Source of the DNA: Comamonadaceae bacterium
GTDB taxonomy: Bacteria; Pseudomonadota; Gammaproteobacteria; Burkholderiales; Burkholderiaceae_C
Length of the DNA stretch: 32,523 nt
Assembly (NCBI GenBank): GCA_012274225.1
Contig: JAAOZX010000447.1
Span: 1-32,523, forward strand
Reading direction: 5' to 3'
Below the pieces are notes generated by a model that was not told the DNA's origin, searched no databases, and was given only the letters and a program-made list of their open reading frames with translations. Position numbers and translations under genes: made by a program. Positions 13,883 to 23,236 of this stretch are shown piece after piece; the first letter of the stretch is position 1; each line of letters begins with the position of its first letter.

Positions 13883-16357
13883 ATGAAAGGACTCATGGAA
13901 TCGGACGCCCTGCAACAGACCAGCACACTGCTGAACCTGCTCGAGCGCACCGCCTTTGTCGGCACCTGGACGCTCGATCTCGTGCATGACAGGCTCGAAT
14001 GGTCGGACCAGCTGGCTGCCATTCATGCAGCGCAGCCCGGCTACTGCCCGGAGCTCGAGGGCGCCTTCGCCTTCTATGCGCCGGAGTGGCGTGAGCGGAT
14101 CAGGGATCTGGTGCAGGCGTGCGCTGAGCGCGGCGAGCCCTTCGATGAGGAAATGCAGATCCTGACCCTGCAGGGACGCCGGGCCTGGGTGCGCTCCGTC
14201 GGGCAGGCCGCGCGCAACCCGGCCGGCGAGATCGAACGGGTGGAGGGCGCCGTGCAGGAGATCGCGCCGCACGGCCACCGCGTCGGCACCTTGCTGCGGC
14301 ACACGGTCAGCATGGGCGGCGCGATGAGCAGCGGGGAAGCGTTTGCGACAGTGGATCACGAGGGACGGTTCAGCTACGTCAACGACCAGGCCGAGCGCCT
14401 GCTGGGCCGGCCGGCCGCGGACCTGCTGGGCCGGCCGATCTGGAACTGCTTCCAGAAGACCGTCCGGTTGCGATTGGAAGAGCAGTTCCGTCGCAGCTTT
14501 GGCGATGACGAAGTGCTGGAAGTCGAAGAGCTCGCCGCGAACCTCTCGGTGCGGATCGAAGCCCGCGGTTACCCGTTCGGAGCGGGCCTGGCCGTGCACC
14601 TGCGTGACGTCACCGCGCGGCACAACTCGCAGGAGCAGTTGCGGCTGCTCGAAGGCAGCATCGCCCGGCTGAACGACATCGTCATCATCACCGAAGCCGG
14701 TCCGTTCAACGATCCGGGTCCGCGCATCGTGTTCGTCAACGAGGCCTTCGAGCGCCGCACCGGCTACAGCCGCCAAGAGGTGATGGGGCGCACGCCGCGG
14801 CTGTTGCAGGGTCACGGCACCCAGCGCCACGAGCTGGACCGCATTCGATCGGCCATGGAGCAATGGCAACCGGCCCGGGTCGACCTGATCAACTACAAGA
14901 AGAACGGCGAGGCGTTCTGGGTCGACCTGGAGGTCTCGCCGGTATGGGACGAGGCGCGCCGGCTCACCCACTGGGTGGCGGTGGGACGCGACATCACCGA
15001 GCGCAAGACGGCCGAGGAAAAGATCCAGTACCTCGCGTTCTACGACCCGTTGACCCGGCTGCCCAACCGGCAACAGCTGCTCGACCGGCTGCAGCGGGCG
15101 ATGACGGACCGCGAACATCCGCGCGAGGGCGCGCTGATGTTCATCGACCTGGACAACTTCAAGGTGCTCAATGACACACTGGGCCACCAGAAAGGCGACC
15201 TGTTGTTGCAGCAGGTCGCCGAGCGCCTGCGCTCCTGCGTGCACCGCGGCGATACCGTGGCGCGACTGGGCGGCGACGAATTCGTGATCCTGCTGGAGAA
15301 CAGCGGCCACAAGCCGCTCGCGCCCGCGGCCGAGGCCCGGATCGTGAGCGAGCGCATCCTGGGCAAACTGGGCGAACCCTACGTCCTTTCCGGCCATCTG
15401 CACCACAGCACCTGCAGCATCGGTGTGACCCTGTTCGGGCGGGCACCCTGGACTGTCAGCGAGCTCCTGAAACATGCCGACCTGGCGATGTACCAGGCCA
15501 AGAATGCGGGCCGCAACACGGTGCGCTTCTTCAATCCTGAAATGCAGGCGGTGGCCACCGCGAACGCTGCGCTGGCCGCTGATCTGCGCCAAGCCTGGCG
15601 CGAGAGCCAGTTCCTCGTCGACTACCAGCCGCAGGTGGGCGCCGACGGACGCATGACCGGGGTCGAGGCGCTGTTGCGCTGGCGCCATCCGCAGCGCGGC
15701 CTGGTGGCGCCTGCCCATTTCATTCCCACCGCTGAAGAGACTTCGCTGATCATCCCGATCGGCCGCTGGTTGCTGGAGCAGGCCTGCGCCCAGCTCGCCG
15801 AATGGGCCAAGCGGCCGGATCGGCGCCATTTGAGCATCGCCGTCAACGTCAGCGTGCGCCAGTTCCGCGATCCCGACTTCGTGGACGAGGTCATGACGGC
15901 AATCGCGAACGCGGGCATCGCGCCGCACAAGCTCAAGCTCGAGCTGACCGAGAGCCTGCTGGCCGATGGCATCGAGGTCACCGTGGCCAAGATGGGAAGC
16001 CTGAAGGACATGGGCGTTTCGTTGTCGCTCGACGACTTCGGAATGGGCTACTCGTCGCTGTCGTACCTGAAGCGCCTGCCGCTCGACGAGCTGAAGATCG
16101 ACCGCGAATTCGTCAAGGACATCCTGACCGATGCCAACGATGTCGCGATTGCACGCACCATCATCGGCCTGGCGCAGAGCCTTGGCCTCGGGGTGATCGC
16201 GGAAGGGGTTGAAACACAGGCCCAGCGAGCGTTCCTGGCGCAACAGGGCTGCCCCAACTACCAGGGCTATTTGTTCTGCCGGCCGCTGCCGATCGCGCAG
16301 CTCGAGAGCTTCATGGATGAGCTTGAGCCGGACAAGGCCGGCATCGCGCGGCTCTAG
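13883..16357 (+). CDS. PAS-PAS-PAS-GGDEF-EAL cyclic-di-GMP protein, 824 aa
   Basis: This cytosolic sensor-effector has no membrane segment. Three PAS-type regions cover about residues 15-135, 145-260 and 265-375 (the last with G-Y-S-R-Q-E-V-M-G and K-K-N-G-E-A-F-W). The diguanylate cyclase domain begins at F-Y-D-P-L-T-R-L-P-N-R and keeps an intact G-G-D-E-F motif in A-R-L-G-G-D-E-F-V. The phosphodiesterase domain keeps E-A-L in G-V-E-A-L-L-R-W, N-V-S-V-R-Q-F, E-L-T-E-S, D-D-F-G-M-G-Y-S-S and E-G-V-E. Both catalytic motifs being intact, it may make and break c-di-GMP. ATG 13895 is an alternative start with AAAGGA close upstream. It overlaps the stop of the convergent gene at 16354. Confidence 0.93.
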   Translation: MKGLMESDALQQTSTLLNLLERTAFVGTWTLDLVHDRLEWSDQLAAIHAAQPGYCPELEGAFAFYAPEWRERIRDLVQACAERGEPFDEEMQILTLQGRRAWVRSVGQAARNPAGEIERVEGAVQEIAPHGHRVGTLLRHTVSMGGAMSSGEAFATVDHEGRFSYVNDQAERLLGRPAADLLGRPIWNCFQKTVRLRLEEQFRRSFGDDEVLEVEELAANLSVRIEARGYPFGAGLAVHLRDVTARHNSQEQLRLLEGSIARLNDIVIITEAGPFNDPGPRIVFVNEAFERRTGYSRQEVMGRTPRLLQGHGTQRHELDRIRSAMEQWQPARVDLINYKKNGEAFWVDLEVSPVWDEARRLTHWVAVGRDITERKTAEEKIQYLAFYDPLTRLPNRQQLLDRLQRAMTDREHPREGALMFIDLDNFKVLNDTLGHQKGDLLLQQVAERLRSCVHRGDTVARLGGDEFVILLENSGHKPLAPAAEARIVSERILGKLGEPYVLSGHLHHSTCSIGVTLFGRAPWTVSELLKHADLAMYQAKNAGRNTVRFFNPEMQAVATANAALAADLRQAWRESQFLVDYQPQVGADGRMTGVEALLRWRHPQRGLVAPAHFIPTAEETSLIIPIGRWLLEQACAQLAEWAKRPDRRHLSIAVNVSVRQFRDPDFVDEVMTAIANAGIAPHKLKLELTESLLADGIEVTVAKMGSLKDMGVSLSLDDFGMGYSSLSYLKRLPLDELKIDREFVKDILTDANDVAIARTIIGLAQSLGLGVIAEGVETQAQRAFLAQQGCPNYQGYLFCRPLPIAQLESFMDELEPDKAGIARL

Positions 16358-17079
16358 TTGGGAGCGATCTGCAGCGGCTCGGTCACGATCGCCCGCGGCA
16401 TGCGCAGCGTGATCTGGTCGGTCCCGCGCGCCAATTCGACCGATTCGGCGGCGGCCAGAGCCTGGACGTCCGCCCACTCCAGAAGACGGTAGCCGGATTC
16501 GAACGGCATTGCCTCGGCATCGCGGCGCGGCGTGACCCGGACCGACAGTTCCGCGAAGCCGGCCACGACCTCGGCCCTGATTTGCACCTCGCATGGAGCC
16601 GCCATGGCGTCGGTCAAGGTGATCAGTGCGGCGGTCAACAGGTGACACATGGCCACTCGGGAAACCTGGAAGTCGCTGTCGCGCAGTTCCTGGGTGACCG
16701 TGATGCCGCGGAAGTTGAAATTGCCGGTCAGCAGCGCCATGCATTCGTCGACACCGTCGCCCAGTCGAATGCCTTCGTCCTCGACCGGTTGCAGCCAGGT
16801 CGCGACCTTCAGGCAGTTCATCACGGCCTCGCGTGCCAGCCGGTTGAGCTTTGAAATGCTGGCCTGCAAATCGGATGGCGGCACGCGGCCCCGCTCCAGC
16901 CGCGCATGCAGCACCTCGGCCATCATCGCGACGGCCTGCAGGTTGACCACCATGTCGTGCTTCAGTGCGGGCGCCAGGCGCCGCAGTACACCGTAGCGGG
17001 CCGCCTCGGCTGCTGCGCGGGGCCGCCGTGCCGTGGCGCTGCCCAGGTCCGCCGGAACCGCCTCGGCCGTTACCGGCAC
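16354..17079 (-). CDS. Histidine-kinase-like / phosphotransfer protein with degenerate ATPase part, 241 aa
   Basis: The region around residues 33-75 reads like a dimerisation and phosphotransfer helix pair, with A-L-K-H-D-M-V-V-N-L-Q giving a candidate phospho-His. A second part (about 95-235) has the length of a HATPase_c domain, with C-H-L-L-T-A-A-L-I-T-L-T-D-A where the N-box should be, but the Asn and the glycine-rich G-boxes are missing. It may therefore act as a ChpT-like phosphotransferase or pseudokinase rather than an autokinase. The start is GTG 17079 with a G-rich ribosome site upstream. Nearby receiver and GGDEF-EAL genes suggest a shared pathway. Family assignment is from pattern only. 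Confidence 0.65.
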   Translation of the reverse strand: MPVTAEAVPADLGSATARRPRAAAEAARYGVLRRLAPALKHDMVVNLQAVAMMAEVLHARLERGRVPPSDLQASISKLNRLAREAVMNCLKVATWLQPVEDEGIRLGDGVDECMALLTGNFNFRGITVTQELRDSDFQVSRVAMCHLLTAALITLTDAMAAPCEVQIRAEVVAGFAELSVRVTPRRDAEAMPFESGYRLLEWADVQALAAAESVELARGTDQITLRMPRAIVTEPLQIAPN

Positions 17080-17288
17080 TTACTCACCCCCGACGACCAG
17101 ATGCGCCTGCCCGCCGCCACGGCGGTGTCGCCACCGGTGGAAGGTGAGCAATATTGACGATGAAGCCCCATGTTTTCTCCTTGATCGAATGATGATGCAT
17201 GAGGCTGGCAATCGGTGGCGTAGGACGCGGCGCACGGCGCGCTGTAGGAAAAGTCTACTGCAGCGCCGCGGCTCGCTATGCTTGTTGA

Positions 17289-17852
17289 ATGAGCAAGGCT
17301 TTTACCCGCGAAACCGAAACCGACGACGAGCCCGAGGGCGACCCGCCCGATGCGGCCCCGGTTGCAAAAAACTACATCACGCCGCAGGGCTACGCGCGCC
17401 TGCGGGCCGAGCTGATGCAATTGATCGATCAGGAACGACCGCAGGTGGTGGAGGTGGTCCATTGGGCTGCCAGCAACGGCGACCGCTCCGAGAACGGCGA
17501 TTACATCTACGGCAAGAAGCGCCTGCGCGAGATCGACCGGCGCATCCGCTTCCTCACGCGTCGCCTGGAGCTGGCCGAGGTCACCGATCCTTCCGTGCAC
17601 CACGGTGGTATCCAGGCCTTTTTCGGGGCGACGGTCACTTACGCCGAGGAGTCGGGAGCCAGGCGCACCGTCACGATCCTGGGCATCGACGAGGCCGACA
17701 GCGCCCGGGGCCAGGTGAGCTGGATCGCGCCGATCGCGCGGGCCCTGCTCAAGGCGCGTGAAGGCGACCGGGTCAAGCTGGCGACGCCGCTTGGAACTCA
17801 GGAAATCGAGGTGATCTCGGTAAGCTACCCGGCGCCGGACGCTGCGGCGTGA
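17289..17852 (+). CDS. greB: Transcription elongation factor GreB, 187 aa
   Basis: GreB rescues backtracked RNA polymerase by stimulating transcript cleavage through its secondary channel. The N-terminal coiled-coil begins at Y-I-T-P-Q-G-Y-A-R-L, and its tip carries the conserved acidic loop S-N-G-D-R-S-E-N-G-D-Y. The C-terminal FKBP-like domain ends with V-S-W-I-A-P-I-A-R-A-L-L and G-D-R-V-K-L. An N-terminal extension of about 27 acidic residues before the coiled-coil makes it longer than the E. coli protein. It is convergent with spoT with one base between stops, leaving no room for a terminator. Confidence 0.95.
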   Translation: MSKAFTRETETDDEPEGDPPDAAPVAKNYITPQGYARLRAELMQLIDQERPQVVEVVHWAASNGDRSENGDYIYGKKRLREIDRRIRFLTRRLELAEVTDPSVHHGGIQAFFGATVTYAEESGARRTVTILGIDEADSARGQVSWIAPIARALLKAREGDRVKLATPLGTQEIEVISVSYPAPDAAA

Positions 17853-17853
17853 C

Positions 17854-20127
17854 TCAGGCGCCGCTGCTGCCGGGCCGGGCTCGCTGCACGCGCACCACCG
17901 AGGGCGTGCGCTTGAGCGTGCGCATCACCGCCTCGAGGTGCGCCAGGTCGCGCACCGCGATCACGAATCGCAGGTCGGTGGCGTCCTGGTCTTTCTCGTC
18001 GCCCATGTCGACGTGGGTGATGTCCGCCTCGGCGTTGGCCAGGGCCGCAGCCACCCGCGCCAGCACGCCCTTGCCGTTGGTCGCCGTGACCAGCACGCCG
18101 GCCTCGAAGGGCCGCACCGGTTCCTCAGCCCACTCGACGCTGATGAAGCGTTCGGCGTCCTTGTACTGCAGGCGCTTGGCGACCGCGCAATCGTCCACGT
18201 GCACGACCAGGCCTTCGCCGCGGCCCAGGTAGCCGACGATGGCATCGCCGGGCACCGGCCGGCAGCAGGCTGCGAACTGGACCGACGCGTTCTCGCTGCC
18301 GTCCAGGATCACCTCGCCTTGCGAGATGTTTTCGTGCGCGGTATAGCGCTCGCGCGAGATCAGCAATGCGTCGGGCTTCTCGCCGCGTTCGGCCAACATG
18401 GTCACCAGTCGCTTGGCCACGATGCTCGCGATGCGTTTGCCCAGGCCGATGTCGGTCAGCAGCTCGGCGCGCGACCGGCTGCCCGTGAAGCGCAAAAGCT
18501 TTTCCCAGATGGCGCGATGCTCCTCGTCGTCCAGCGGCAGTTTCTCCAGGCCTTCGGAACGCATGGCCTGGGTCAGCAGCTTCTCGCCAAGCTCCTGCGA
18601 TTCGGCCTGGGCCAGCGACTTCAGGTGGTGCCGGATCTTGGAGCGGGCGCGGCCGGTGCGCACGAAACCCAGCCACGCCGGGTTGGGCGTGGACACCGGC
18701 GCGGTCACCACCTCGACCACGTCGCCGTTCTTCAGTTCGGTGCGCAGCGGCACCTGCACGCCGTTGATCTTGGCGGCCACCGTGCGGTCGCCGATGTTGC
18801 TGTGGATGGCGTAGGCGAAATCGACCACCGTGGCCCCGCGCGGCAGGGCCATGATCTGGCTCTTGGGCGTGAACACGTAGACCGCGTCGGGGAAAAGGTC
18901 GATCTTGACGTGGTCCCAGAACTCGGCGGCGTCCCGCGTTTCGTGCTGGATGTCCAAAAGCGATTGCAGCCACTTGGTGCCCAGGCGATCGGAGGCTTCG
19001 GTGTCGGAGCCGCTGGCCTTGTACAGCCAGTGCGCTGCCACGCCCGACTCGGCCACCACGTGCATGGCCTCGGTGCGCATCTGGAATTCGACGTTGACGC
19101 CCGATGGACCCACCAGCGTGGTGTGCAGCGACTGGTAGCCGTTGACCTTGGGGATGGCGATATGGTCCTTGAAGCGGCCGGGCACTGGCTTGTACATCTG
19201 GTGCAGCACGCCCAGGGCGGTGTAGCAATCCAGCACCGACGGGACCACCACGCGAAAGCCGTAGATGTCGGTGACCTGCGCGAAGCTCAGGTGCTTCTCG
19301 TCCATCTTGCGGTAGATCGAATAAAGGGTCTTTTCCCGCCCGGCGATTCGCAGCACCATCCCGGCTTCCTCGAACGACGTCTCGACTTCGCGCTGCACCT
19401 TCTGGATCAGGTCGCGCCGGCGGTTGCGCGCCCGGGTCACGGCCTTGGTCAGCACCGCATGGCGCCAGGGCCGCAGGTGCCGGAACGCCAATTCCTGCAG
19501 TTCCCGGTAGGTCTGGTTCAGCCCGAGCCGGTTGGCGATCGGCGCGTAGATGTCCAGCGTCTCGGAGGAGATGCGGGTCCACTTCTCGCGTGGCACATCG
19601 GCCAGGGTGCGCATGTTGTGGGTGCGGTCGGCCAGCTTGACCAGGATGACCCGCACGTCCCGCGCCATCGCCAGCAGCATCTTGCGAAACGACTCGGCCT
19701 GGGTTTCCTCGCGGGTGTCGAACTGCAGCTTGTCGAGCTTGGTCAGGCCATCCACCAGTTCGGCCACCGGCGCGCCGAAACGCTCGATGAGCTGCGGCTT
19801 GGTCACGCCGCAATCCTCGATCGAGTCGTGCAGCAGGGCCGCCATCAGGGCCTGCGCGTCCAGCTTCCACTCCGCGCACTTGGCGGCCACGGCGATCGGG
19901 TGGGTGATGTAGGGTTCGCCGCTGGCCCGGATCTGGCCCAGATGCGCCTGGTCAGCGAAGCGGTAGGCCTTGCGGACCTGCTCGATTTCGGCCGGGTCCA
20001 GGTAATCCAGCCGGGCCATGAGCGCGGCAAAGCTCGCGGCCGCGGCGTTGACCGCTGCCGGGCTGGGCAGGGCTGGCGCCTCGGGCGGCTTGCCCTTGCC
20101 CGACGGGGGTTGCAGGACGGCGCTCAT
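17854..20127 (-). CDS. spoT: Bifunctional (p)ppGpp synthetase/hydrolase SpoT, 757 aa
   Basis: This enzyme makes and degrades the stringent alarmone (p)ppGpp. The HD hydrolase domain holds His62, His76 and the His100-Asp101 pair in A-L-L-H-D-S-I-E-D. The synthetase domain holds G-R-F-K-D-H-I-A-I-P-K and G-Y-Q-S-L-H-T-T; the R-x-K-D form (R-F-K-D) marks bifunctional enzymes rather than RelA. A TGS domain, a helical/Cys region (F-A-A-C-C-R-P-V-P-G-D) and a C-terminal ACT domain follow. It is the last gene of the leftward group gmk-rpoZ-spoT, but an intrinsic terminator lies between it and rpoZ, so it may have its own promoter or depend on read-through. Confidence 0.97.
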   Translation of the reverse strand: MSAVLQPPSGKGKPPEAPALPSPAAVNAAAASFAALMARLDYLDPAEIEQVRKAYRFADQAHLGQIRASGEPYITHPIAVAAKCAEWKLDAQALMAALLHDSIEDCGVTKPQLIERFGAPVAELVDGLTKLDKLQFDTREETQAESFRKMLLAMARDVRVILVKLADRTHNMRTLADVPREKWTRISSETLDIYAPIANRLGLNQTYRELQELAFRHLRPWRHAVLTKAVTRARNRRRDLIQKVQREVETSFEEAGMVLRIAGREKTLYSIYRKMDEKHLSFAQVTDIYGFRVVVPSVLDCYTALGVLHQMYKPVPGRFKDHIAIPKVNGYQSLHTTLVGPSGVNVEFQMRTEAMHVVAESGVAAHWLYKASGSDTEASDRLGTKWLQSLLDIQHETRDAAEFWDHVKIDLFPDAVYVFTPKSQIMALPRGATVVDFAYAIHSNIGDRTVAAKINGVQVPLRTELKNGDVVEVVTAPVSTPNPAWLGFVRTGRARSKIRHHLKSLAQAESQELGEKLLTQAMRSEGLEKLPLDDEEHRAIWEKLLRFTGSRSRAELLTDIGLGKRIASIVAKRLVTMLAERGEKPDALLISRERYTAHENISQGEVILDGSENASVQFAACCRPVPGDAIVGYLGRGEGLVVHVDDCAVAKRLQYKDAERFISVEWAEEPVRPFEAGVLVTATNGKGVLARVAAALANAEADITHVDMGDEKDQDATDLRFVIAVRDLAHLEAVMRTLKRTPSVVRVQRARPGSSGA

Positions 20128-20171
20128 GCCCTAAATGTAGCGCGCACCCGCCGCCGGCGTGCCCGGCCAAG

Positions 20172-20194
20172 AAAAAAGCACCGACCAGCGGTGC
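20172..20194 (-). terminator. Intrinsic terminator between rpoZ and spoT
   Basis: On the minus strand GCACCG-CTGGT-CGGTGC is followed by six T. It lies 32 bp past the rpoZ stop and 45 bp before the spoT start. Confidence 0.75.
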
Positions 20195-20225
20195 TCTTAT
20201 TGGCAAAAGAAGACCTTGCCGGGCT

Positions 20226-20429
20226 TCAGCCAGGCACTTTCTTGAGCATTTCCAGGCCGATCTTGCCTTCGGCGATCTCGCGCAGGGCGGTGACGCCGGG
20301 CTTGTTCTTGCTCTCGATCTTGGGCGCGTGGCCCTGGCTCAGCATGCGCGCCCGGTAGGTGGCCGCCAGCACCAGCTGGAAGCGGTTGGGTATTTTCTCG
20401 AGGCAGTCTTCAACGGTGATGCGGGCCAT
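20226..20429 (-). CDS. rpoZ: RNA polymerase omega subunit, 67 aa
   Basis: The omega subunit helps assemble and stabilise RNA polymerase by holding the beta-prime C-terminus. The sequence begins [10 protein letters not shown] and continues [14 protein letters not shown], the conserved core. The size is normal. It follows gmk with 15 bp between them, so the two are surely co-transcribed. In many proteobacteria omega also forms part of a ppGpp-binding site, which fits its place next to spoT. Confidence 0.97.
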   Translation of the reverse strand: MARITVEDCLEKIPNRFQLVLAATYRARMLSQGHAPKIESKNKPGVTALREIAEGKIGLEMLKKVPG

Positions 20430-20444
20430 GGATTGTTCCGATTT

Positions 20445-21065
20445 TCAGGTGATGTTGAGGGCTTTGAAGGTTCCGGCCCGGGCTCGGCGCTGGGCCGAGA
20501 ACTTGAGCCGCTGGGCGTGAACAATGGCCTTGAGGTCGAACAGCGCGCGTTCGAATAACTCGTTGATTATAACGAAATCGAATTCCCGGGCCTGGCCCAT
20601 CTCCTCGGCGGCATTGCGCAGGCGCAGCTCGATCACATCCGGCGAGTCCTCGCCGCGGCGCTCCAGCCGGGCGCGCAGTTCCTCCCAGCTGGGCGGCAGG
20701 ATGAAGATCAGCACGGCGTTGGTGAAGATGCGTTTGATCTGCAGGGCGCCCTGGAAGTCGATTTCCAGGATGACGTCACCGCCCTGGGTGATGCTCTCCT
20801 CGATGGCCTTTTTCGAGGTCCCGTAGCGCTGGTCGTGCACGAAGGCCCACTCGACGAAGGCGTCGGCCAGCACCATCTCGTCGAATTCGCGGGGCGAAAC
20901 GAAGAAATACTCGCGCCCGTGCTTTTCCTGGCCGCGCGGCGGCCGGGTGGTGTGCGAGATCGAGGGCTGCACCCGCGCATCGAGCTCCAGCAAGGCCTTG
21001 ACCAGGCTGGACTTGCCGGCCCCGCTGGGGGCCGCGACGACGAACAGATTGCCGGGATAGTCCAT
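20445..21065 (-). CDS. gmk: Guanylate kinase, 206 aa
   Basis: The enzyme phosphorylates GMP and dGMP to the diphosphates. The P-loop A-P-S-G-A-G-K-S-S lies at residues 12-20 and the GMP-binding part reads S-H-T-T-R-P-P-R and [15 protein letters not shown] follows. ATG 21065 is chosen since the protein then starts right before the first strand ([10 protein letters not shown]); the same frame stays open to an ATG at 21140, which would add 25 poorly conserved residues. GGGAGG is about 12 bp upstream, a little far. It is first of the gmk-rpoZ pair, 112 bp after the yicC stop. Confidence 0.95.
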   Translation of the reverse strand: MDYPGNLFVVAAPSGAGKSSLVKALLELDARVQPSISHTTRPPRGQEKHGREYFFVSPREFDEMVLADAFVEWAFVHDQRYGTSKKAIEESITQGGDVILEIDFQGALQIKRIFTNAVLIFILPPSWEELRARLERRGEDSPDVIELRLRNAAEEMGQAREFDFVIINELFERALFDLKAIVHAQRLKFSAQRRARAGTFKALNIT

Positions 21066-21177
21066 GTCAGTAGTCAGCCTCCCGCCGGGCAGTTCGAAAG
21101 GAGCGCTGGCCGCTGTCTCTGGCAGCGCCGCGGCCTGCAAGGCCAGAGAACGAAGTGAACGTGGGGGCTCATGTCGG

Positions 21178-22095
21178 TCATTCGATGTTCTGGACCTGCT
21201 CTCGCATCTGCTCGATCAGCACTTTCATGTCCACAGAGATATGCGTGAGCTCGAGCGCCGCGGACTTCGAGCCCAGCGTGTTGGCTTCACGGTGCAGTTC
21301 CTGGATCAGGAAATCCAGCCGCTTGCCGATCTCGCCGCCCTTGTTGACCAGCCGTTCGATCTCGTCGATGTGCGAGCCCAGGCGCATCAGTTCCTCGGCC
21401 ACGTCGATCCGGATGGCAAACGCGGTCGCCTCGGTCAAGGCCCGGTCCTGCGCCGCTTCGGGCAGCGTCGCCCCCTCGGCCAGCGCCATGGCCTCCTTCC
21501 AGCGCTCCAGGAAGCGGGTGCGCTGCTGCTCGACCAGTTGCGGCACCAGCGGCGCGGCTTGCCTGGCCAGGCTGCGCAACTGTTTCAGGTGTCCCAGCAA
21601 CATGGCCGCCAGCCGGGCGCCCTCGCGCTCGCGCGCCGCCATCAGGCCGTCCAGGGTGCGGCCGGCCAGGCCTGTCAGCGCGTCGGTCCAGTCGATGTCG
21701 GCGCCTGTGTCGGTGGCCGAGAGCCGCACCACATCGGCCACGCTGAGGGCCCGCGCCTCGGGCAGCCAGCTGCGCACGTTGTCCTGCAATGCGTTGAGGC
21801 GCTGCAGCATGCGCGGCGATGGCTCACGCAACGTGTCGGCGCCGCCCGTCTCCAGCGCGGCGCGGACTTCGACCTTGCCGCGTTTGAGCCGGCTCGTGAT
21901 GGCTTCGCGCAACACCGGCTCGTGCTGCCGCAACTCCTCGGAAAGGCGGAAAGTGAGGTCCAGGAAGCGGCTGTTGACCGAGCGGATCTCCAGTCCCAGC
22001 CGGCTCGCTGCCGCGCCCTTTGCCTCCTGGCCGGGTGCGGCCTGCGCGGCGCCATGCTGGGCGCTCGCGTAGCCGGTCATGCTGTAAACTGGCAT
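21178..22095 (-). CDS. yicC: YicC family protein, 305 aa
   Basis: The conserved start M-x-x-Y-S-M-T-G-Y-A, the R-S-V-N-S-R-F-L-D segment, and the C-terminal [20 protein letters not shown] mark this family. YicC-type proteins have been described as endoribonucleases acting in RNA turnover. The length is usual, with a short Ala/Gln-rich insertion near residues 12-32. It lies upstream of gmk in the same direction, as in many betaproteobacteria, and is divergent from the Ser/Thr kinase gene across 78 bp. Confidence 0.93.
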   Translation of the reverse strand: MPVYSMTGYASAQHGAAQAAPGQEAKGAAASRLGLEIRSVNSRFLDLTFRLSEELRQHEPVLREAITSRLKRGKVEVRAALETGGADTLREPSPRMLQRLNALQDNVRSWLPEARALSVADVVRLSATDTGADIDWTDALTGLAGRTLDGLMAAREREGARLAAMLLGHLKQLRSLARQAAPLVPQLVEQQRTRFLERWKEAMALAEGATLPEAAQDRALTEATAFAIRIDVAEELMRLGSHIDEIERLVNKGGEIGKRLDFLIQELHREANTLGSKSAALELTHISVDMKVLIEQMREQVQNIE

Positions 22096-22173
22096 CGAGG
22101 ACTCTTCAATCGTTCGGTTCGTTGCGGGATTGCGAGAATAACCGGGTTACGCGGTTGACCCTATATTCAAATT

Positions 22174-23184
22174 ATGTCAAAGGTCAAACCAGCCCCGTTG
22201 CCGCCGGACACCGTGATCGGCGGCTACCGGGTGGTTCGCAAGCTCTCGGCTGGCGGGTTTGGCGTCGTTTACCTGGCAGTGGACAACGAAGGCCAGCAGG
22301 TGGCCGTCAAGGAATACCTGCCGGCATCGCTGGCATCGCGCTCCCCCGGCGAACTGCTGCCTCAGGTGCAGCCGGAGAAACTGTCGCTTTACCGCCTCGG
22401 CCTCAAGAGTTTTTTCGAGGAAGGCCGCTCGCTGGCGCAGATCTCGCACGCCTCGGTGGTGAGCGTGCTGAACTTCTTCCGCGAGAACGAAACCGTCTAC
22501 ATGGTGATGAACTACCTGGAGGGCGCCACCCTGCAGGACTTCATCATCACCGCGCGCGAGCTGAAGAAGCAGAAGGTGTTCCGGGAATCGACGATCCGGT
22601 CGCTGTTCGACGAAATCCTGCGCGGCCTGCGCATCGTGCACCAGCACAAGATGCTGCACCTGGACATCAAGCCGGCGAACATCTTCATCACCGACGACAA
22701 CAAGGCCGTGATGATCGACTTCGGCGCGGCGCGCGAAGTGCTGTCCAAGGAGGGCAACTTCATCCGCCCGATGTACACACCCGGCTTCGCCGCTCCCGAG
22801 ATGTACCGGCGCGATTCGTCGATGGGACCCTGGACCGACATCTACGCCATCGGCGCCTGCATCTACGCCTGCATGCAGGGCTATCCGCCCAACGACGCGC
22901 CGCAGCGCCTGGAAAAGGACCGGCTGGCCCTGGCCCTGTCGCGGCTGCGCGGCGTCTATTCCGACAACCTGATCGAGGTGGTGGAATGGTGCATGTCGCT
23001 GGACCCTTTGTCTCGGCCGCAGTCGGTGTTTGCCCTGCAAAAGGAACTCAGCCGCGAGGGCGAGCGCCGCTACACCAAGCTGTCGGTGGGCGAGAAGATG
23101 CGTCTGCAGTTCGACAACATGATTTCCGATACCAAGAAGAACGTGAAGCGGGCGGCGACCGGCTTCGGGGCGAAAGCCAAATGA
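22174..23184 (+). CDS. Hanks-type serine/threonine protein kinase, 336 aa
   Basis: All kinase landmarks are present: glycine loop S-A-G-G-F-G-V-V-Y, Lys46 in V-A-V-K-E-Y-L, catalytic H-L-D-I-K-P-A-N (Asp164), D-F-G at 182-184, and an activation segment with T-P-G-F-A-A-P-E-M-Y. No transmembrane helix or PASTA domain follows; the C-terminus ends in a basic tail, so it is a soluble enzyme. It is followed after 52 bp by a PP2C phosphatase, a classic writer-eraser pair. The substrates are unknown. The gene is divergent from yicC and leads a rightward run toward rph. Confidence 0.95.
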   Translation: MSKVKPAPLPPDTVIGGYRVVRKLSAGGFGVVYLAVDNEGQQVAVKEYLPASLASRSPGELLPQVQPEKLSLYRLGLKSFFEEGRSLAQISHASVVSVLNFFRENETVYMVMNYLEGATLQDFIITARELKKQKVFRESTIRSLFDEILRGLRIVHQHKMLHLDIKPANIFITDDNKAVMIDFGAAREVLSKEGNFIRPMYTPGFAAPEMYRRDSSMGPWTDIYAIGACIYACMQGYPPNDAPQRLEKDRLALALSRLRGVYSDNLIEVVEWCMSLDPLSRPQSVFALQKELSREGERRYTKLSVGEKMRLQFDNMISDTKKNVKRAATGFGAKAK

Positions 23185-23236
23185 AAGCGCCACGCGCGCT
23201 CATTCGTTCCGTGCCCCTGAGCCGAGCGGAGGCCAA

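Noticed and set aside
13721-16744. A very long open frame on the minus strand continuous with the receiver-domain gene
   Set aside because: It is antisense to the GGDEF-EAL gene and has a shadow composition rich in Gln, His and Arg. Only 13325-13720 shows a domain.
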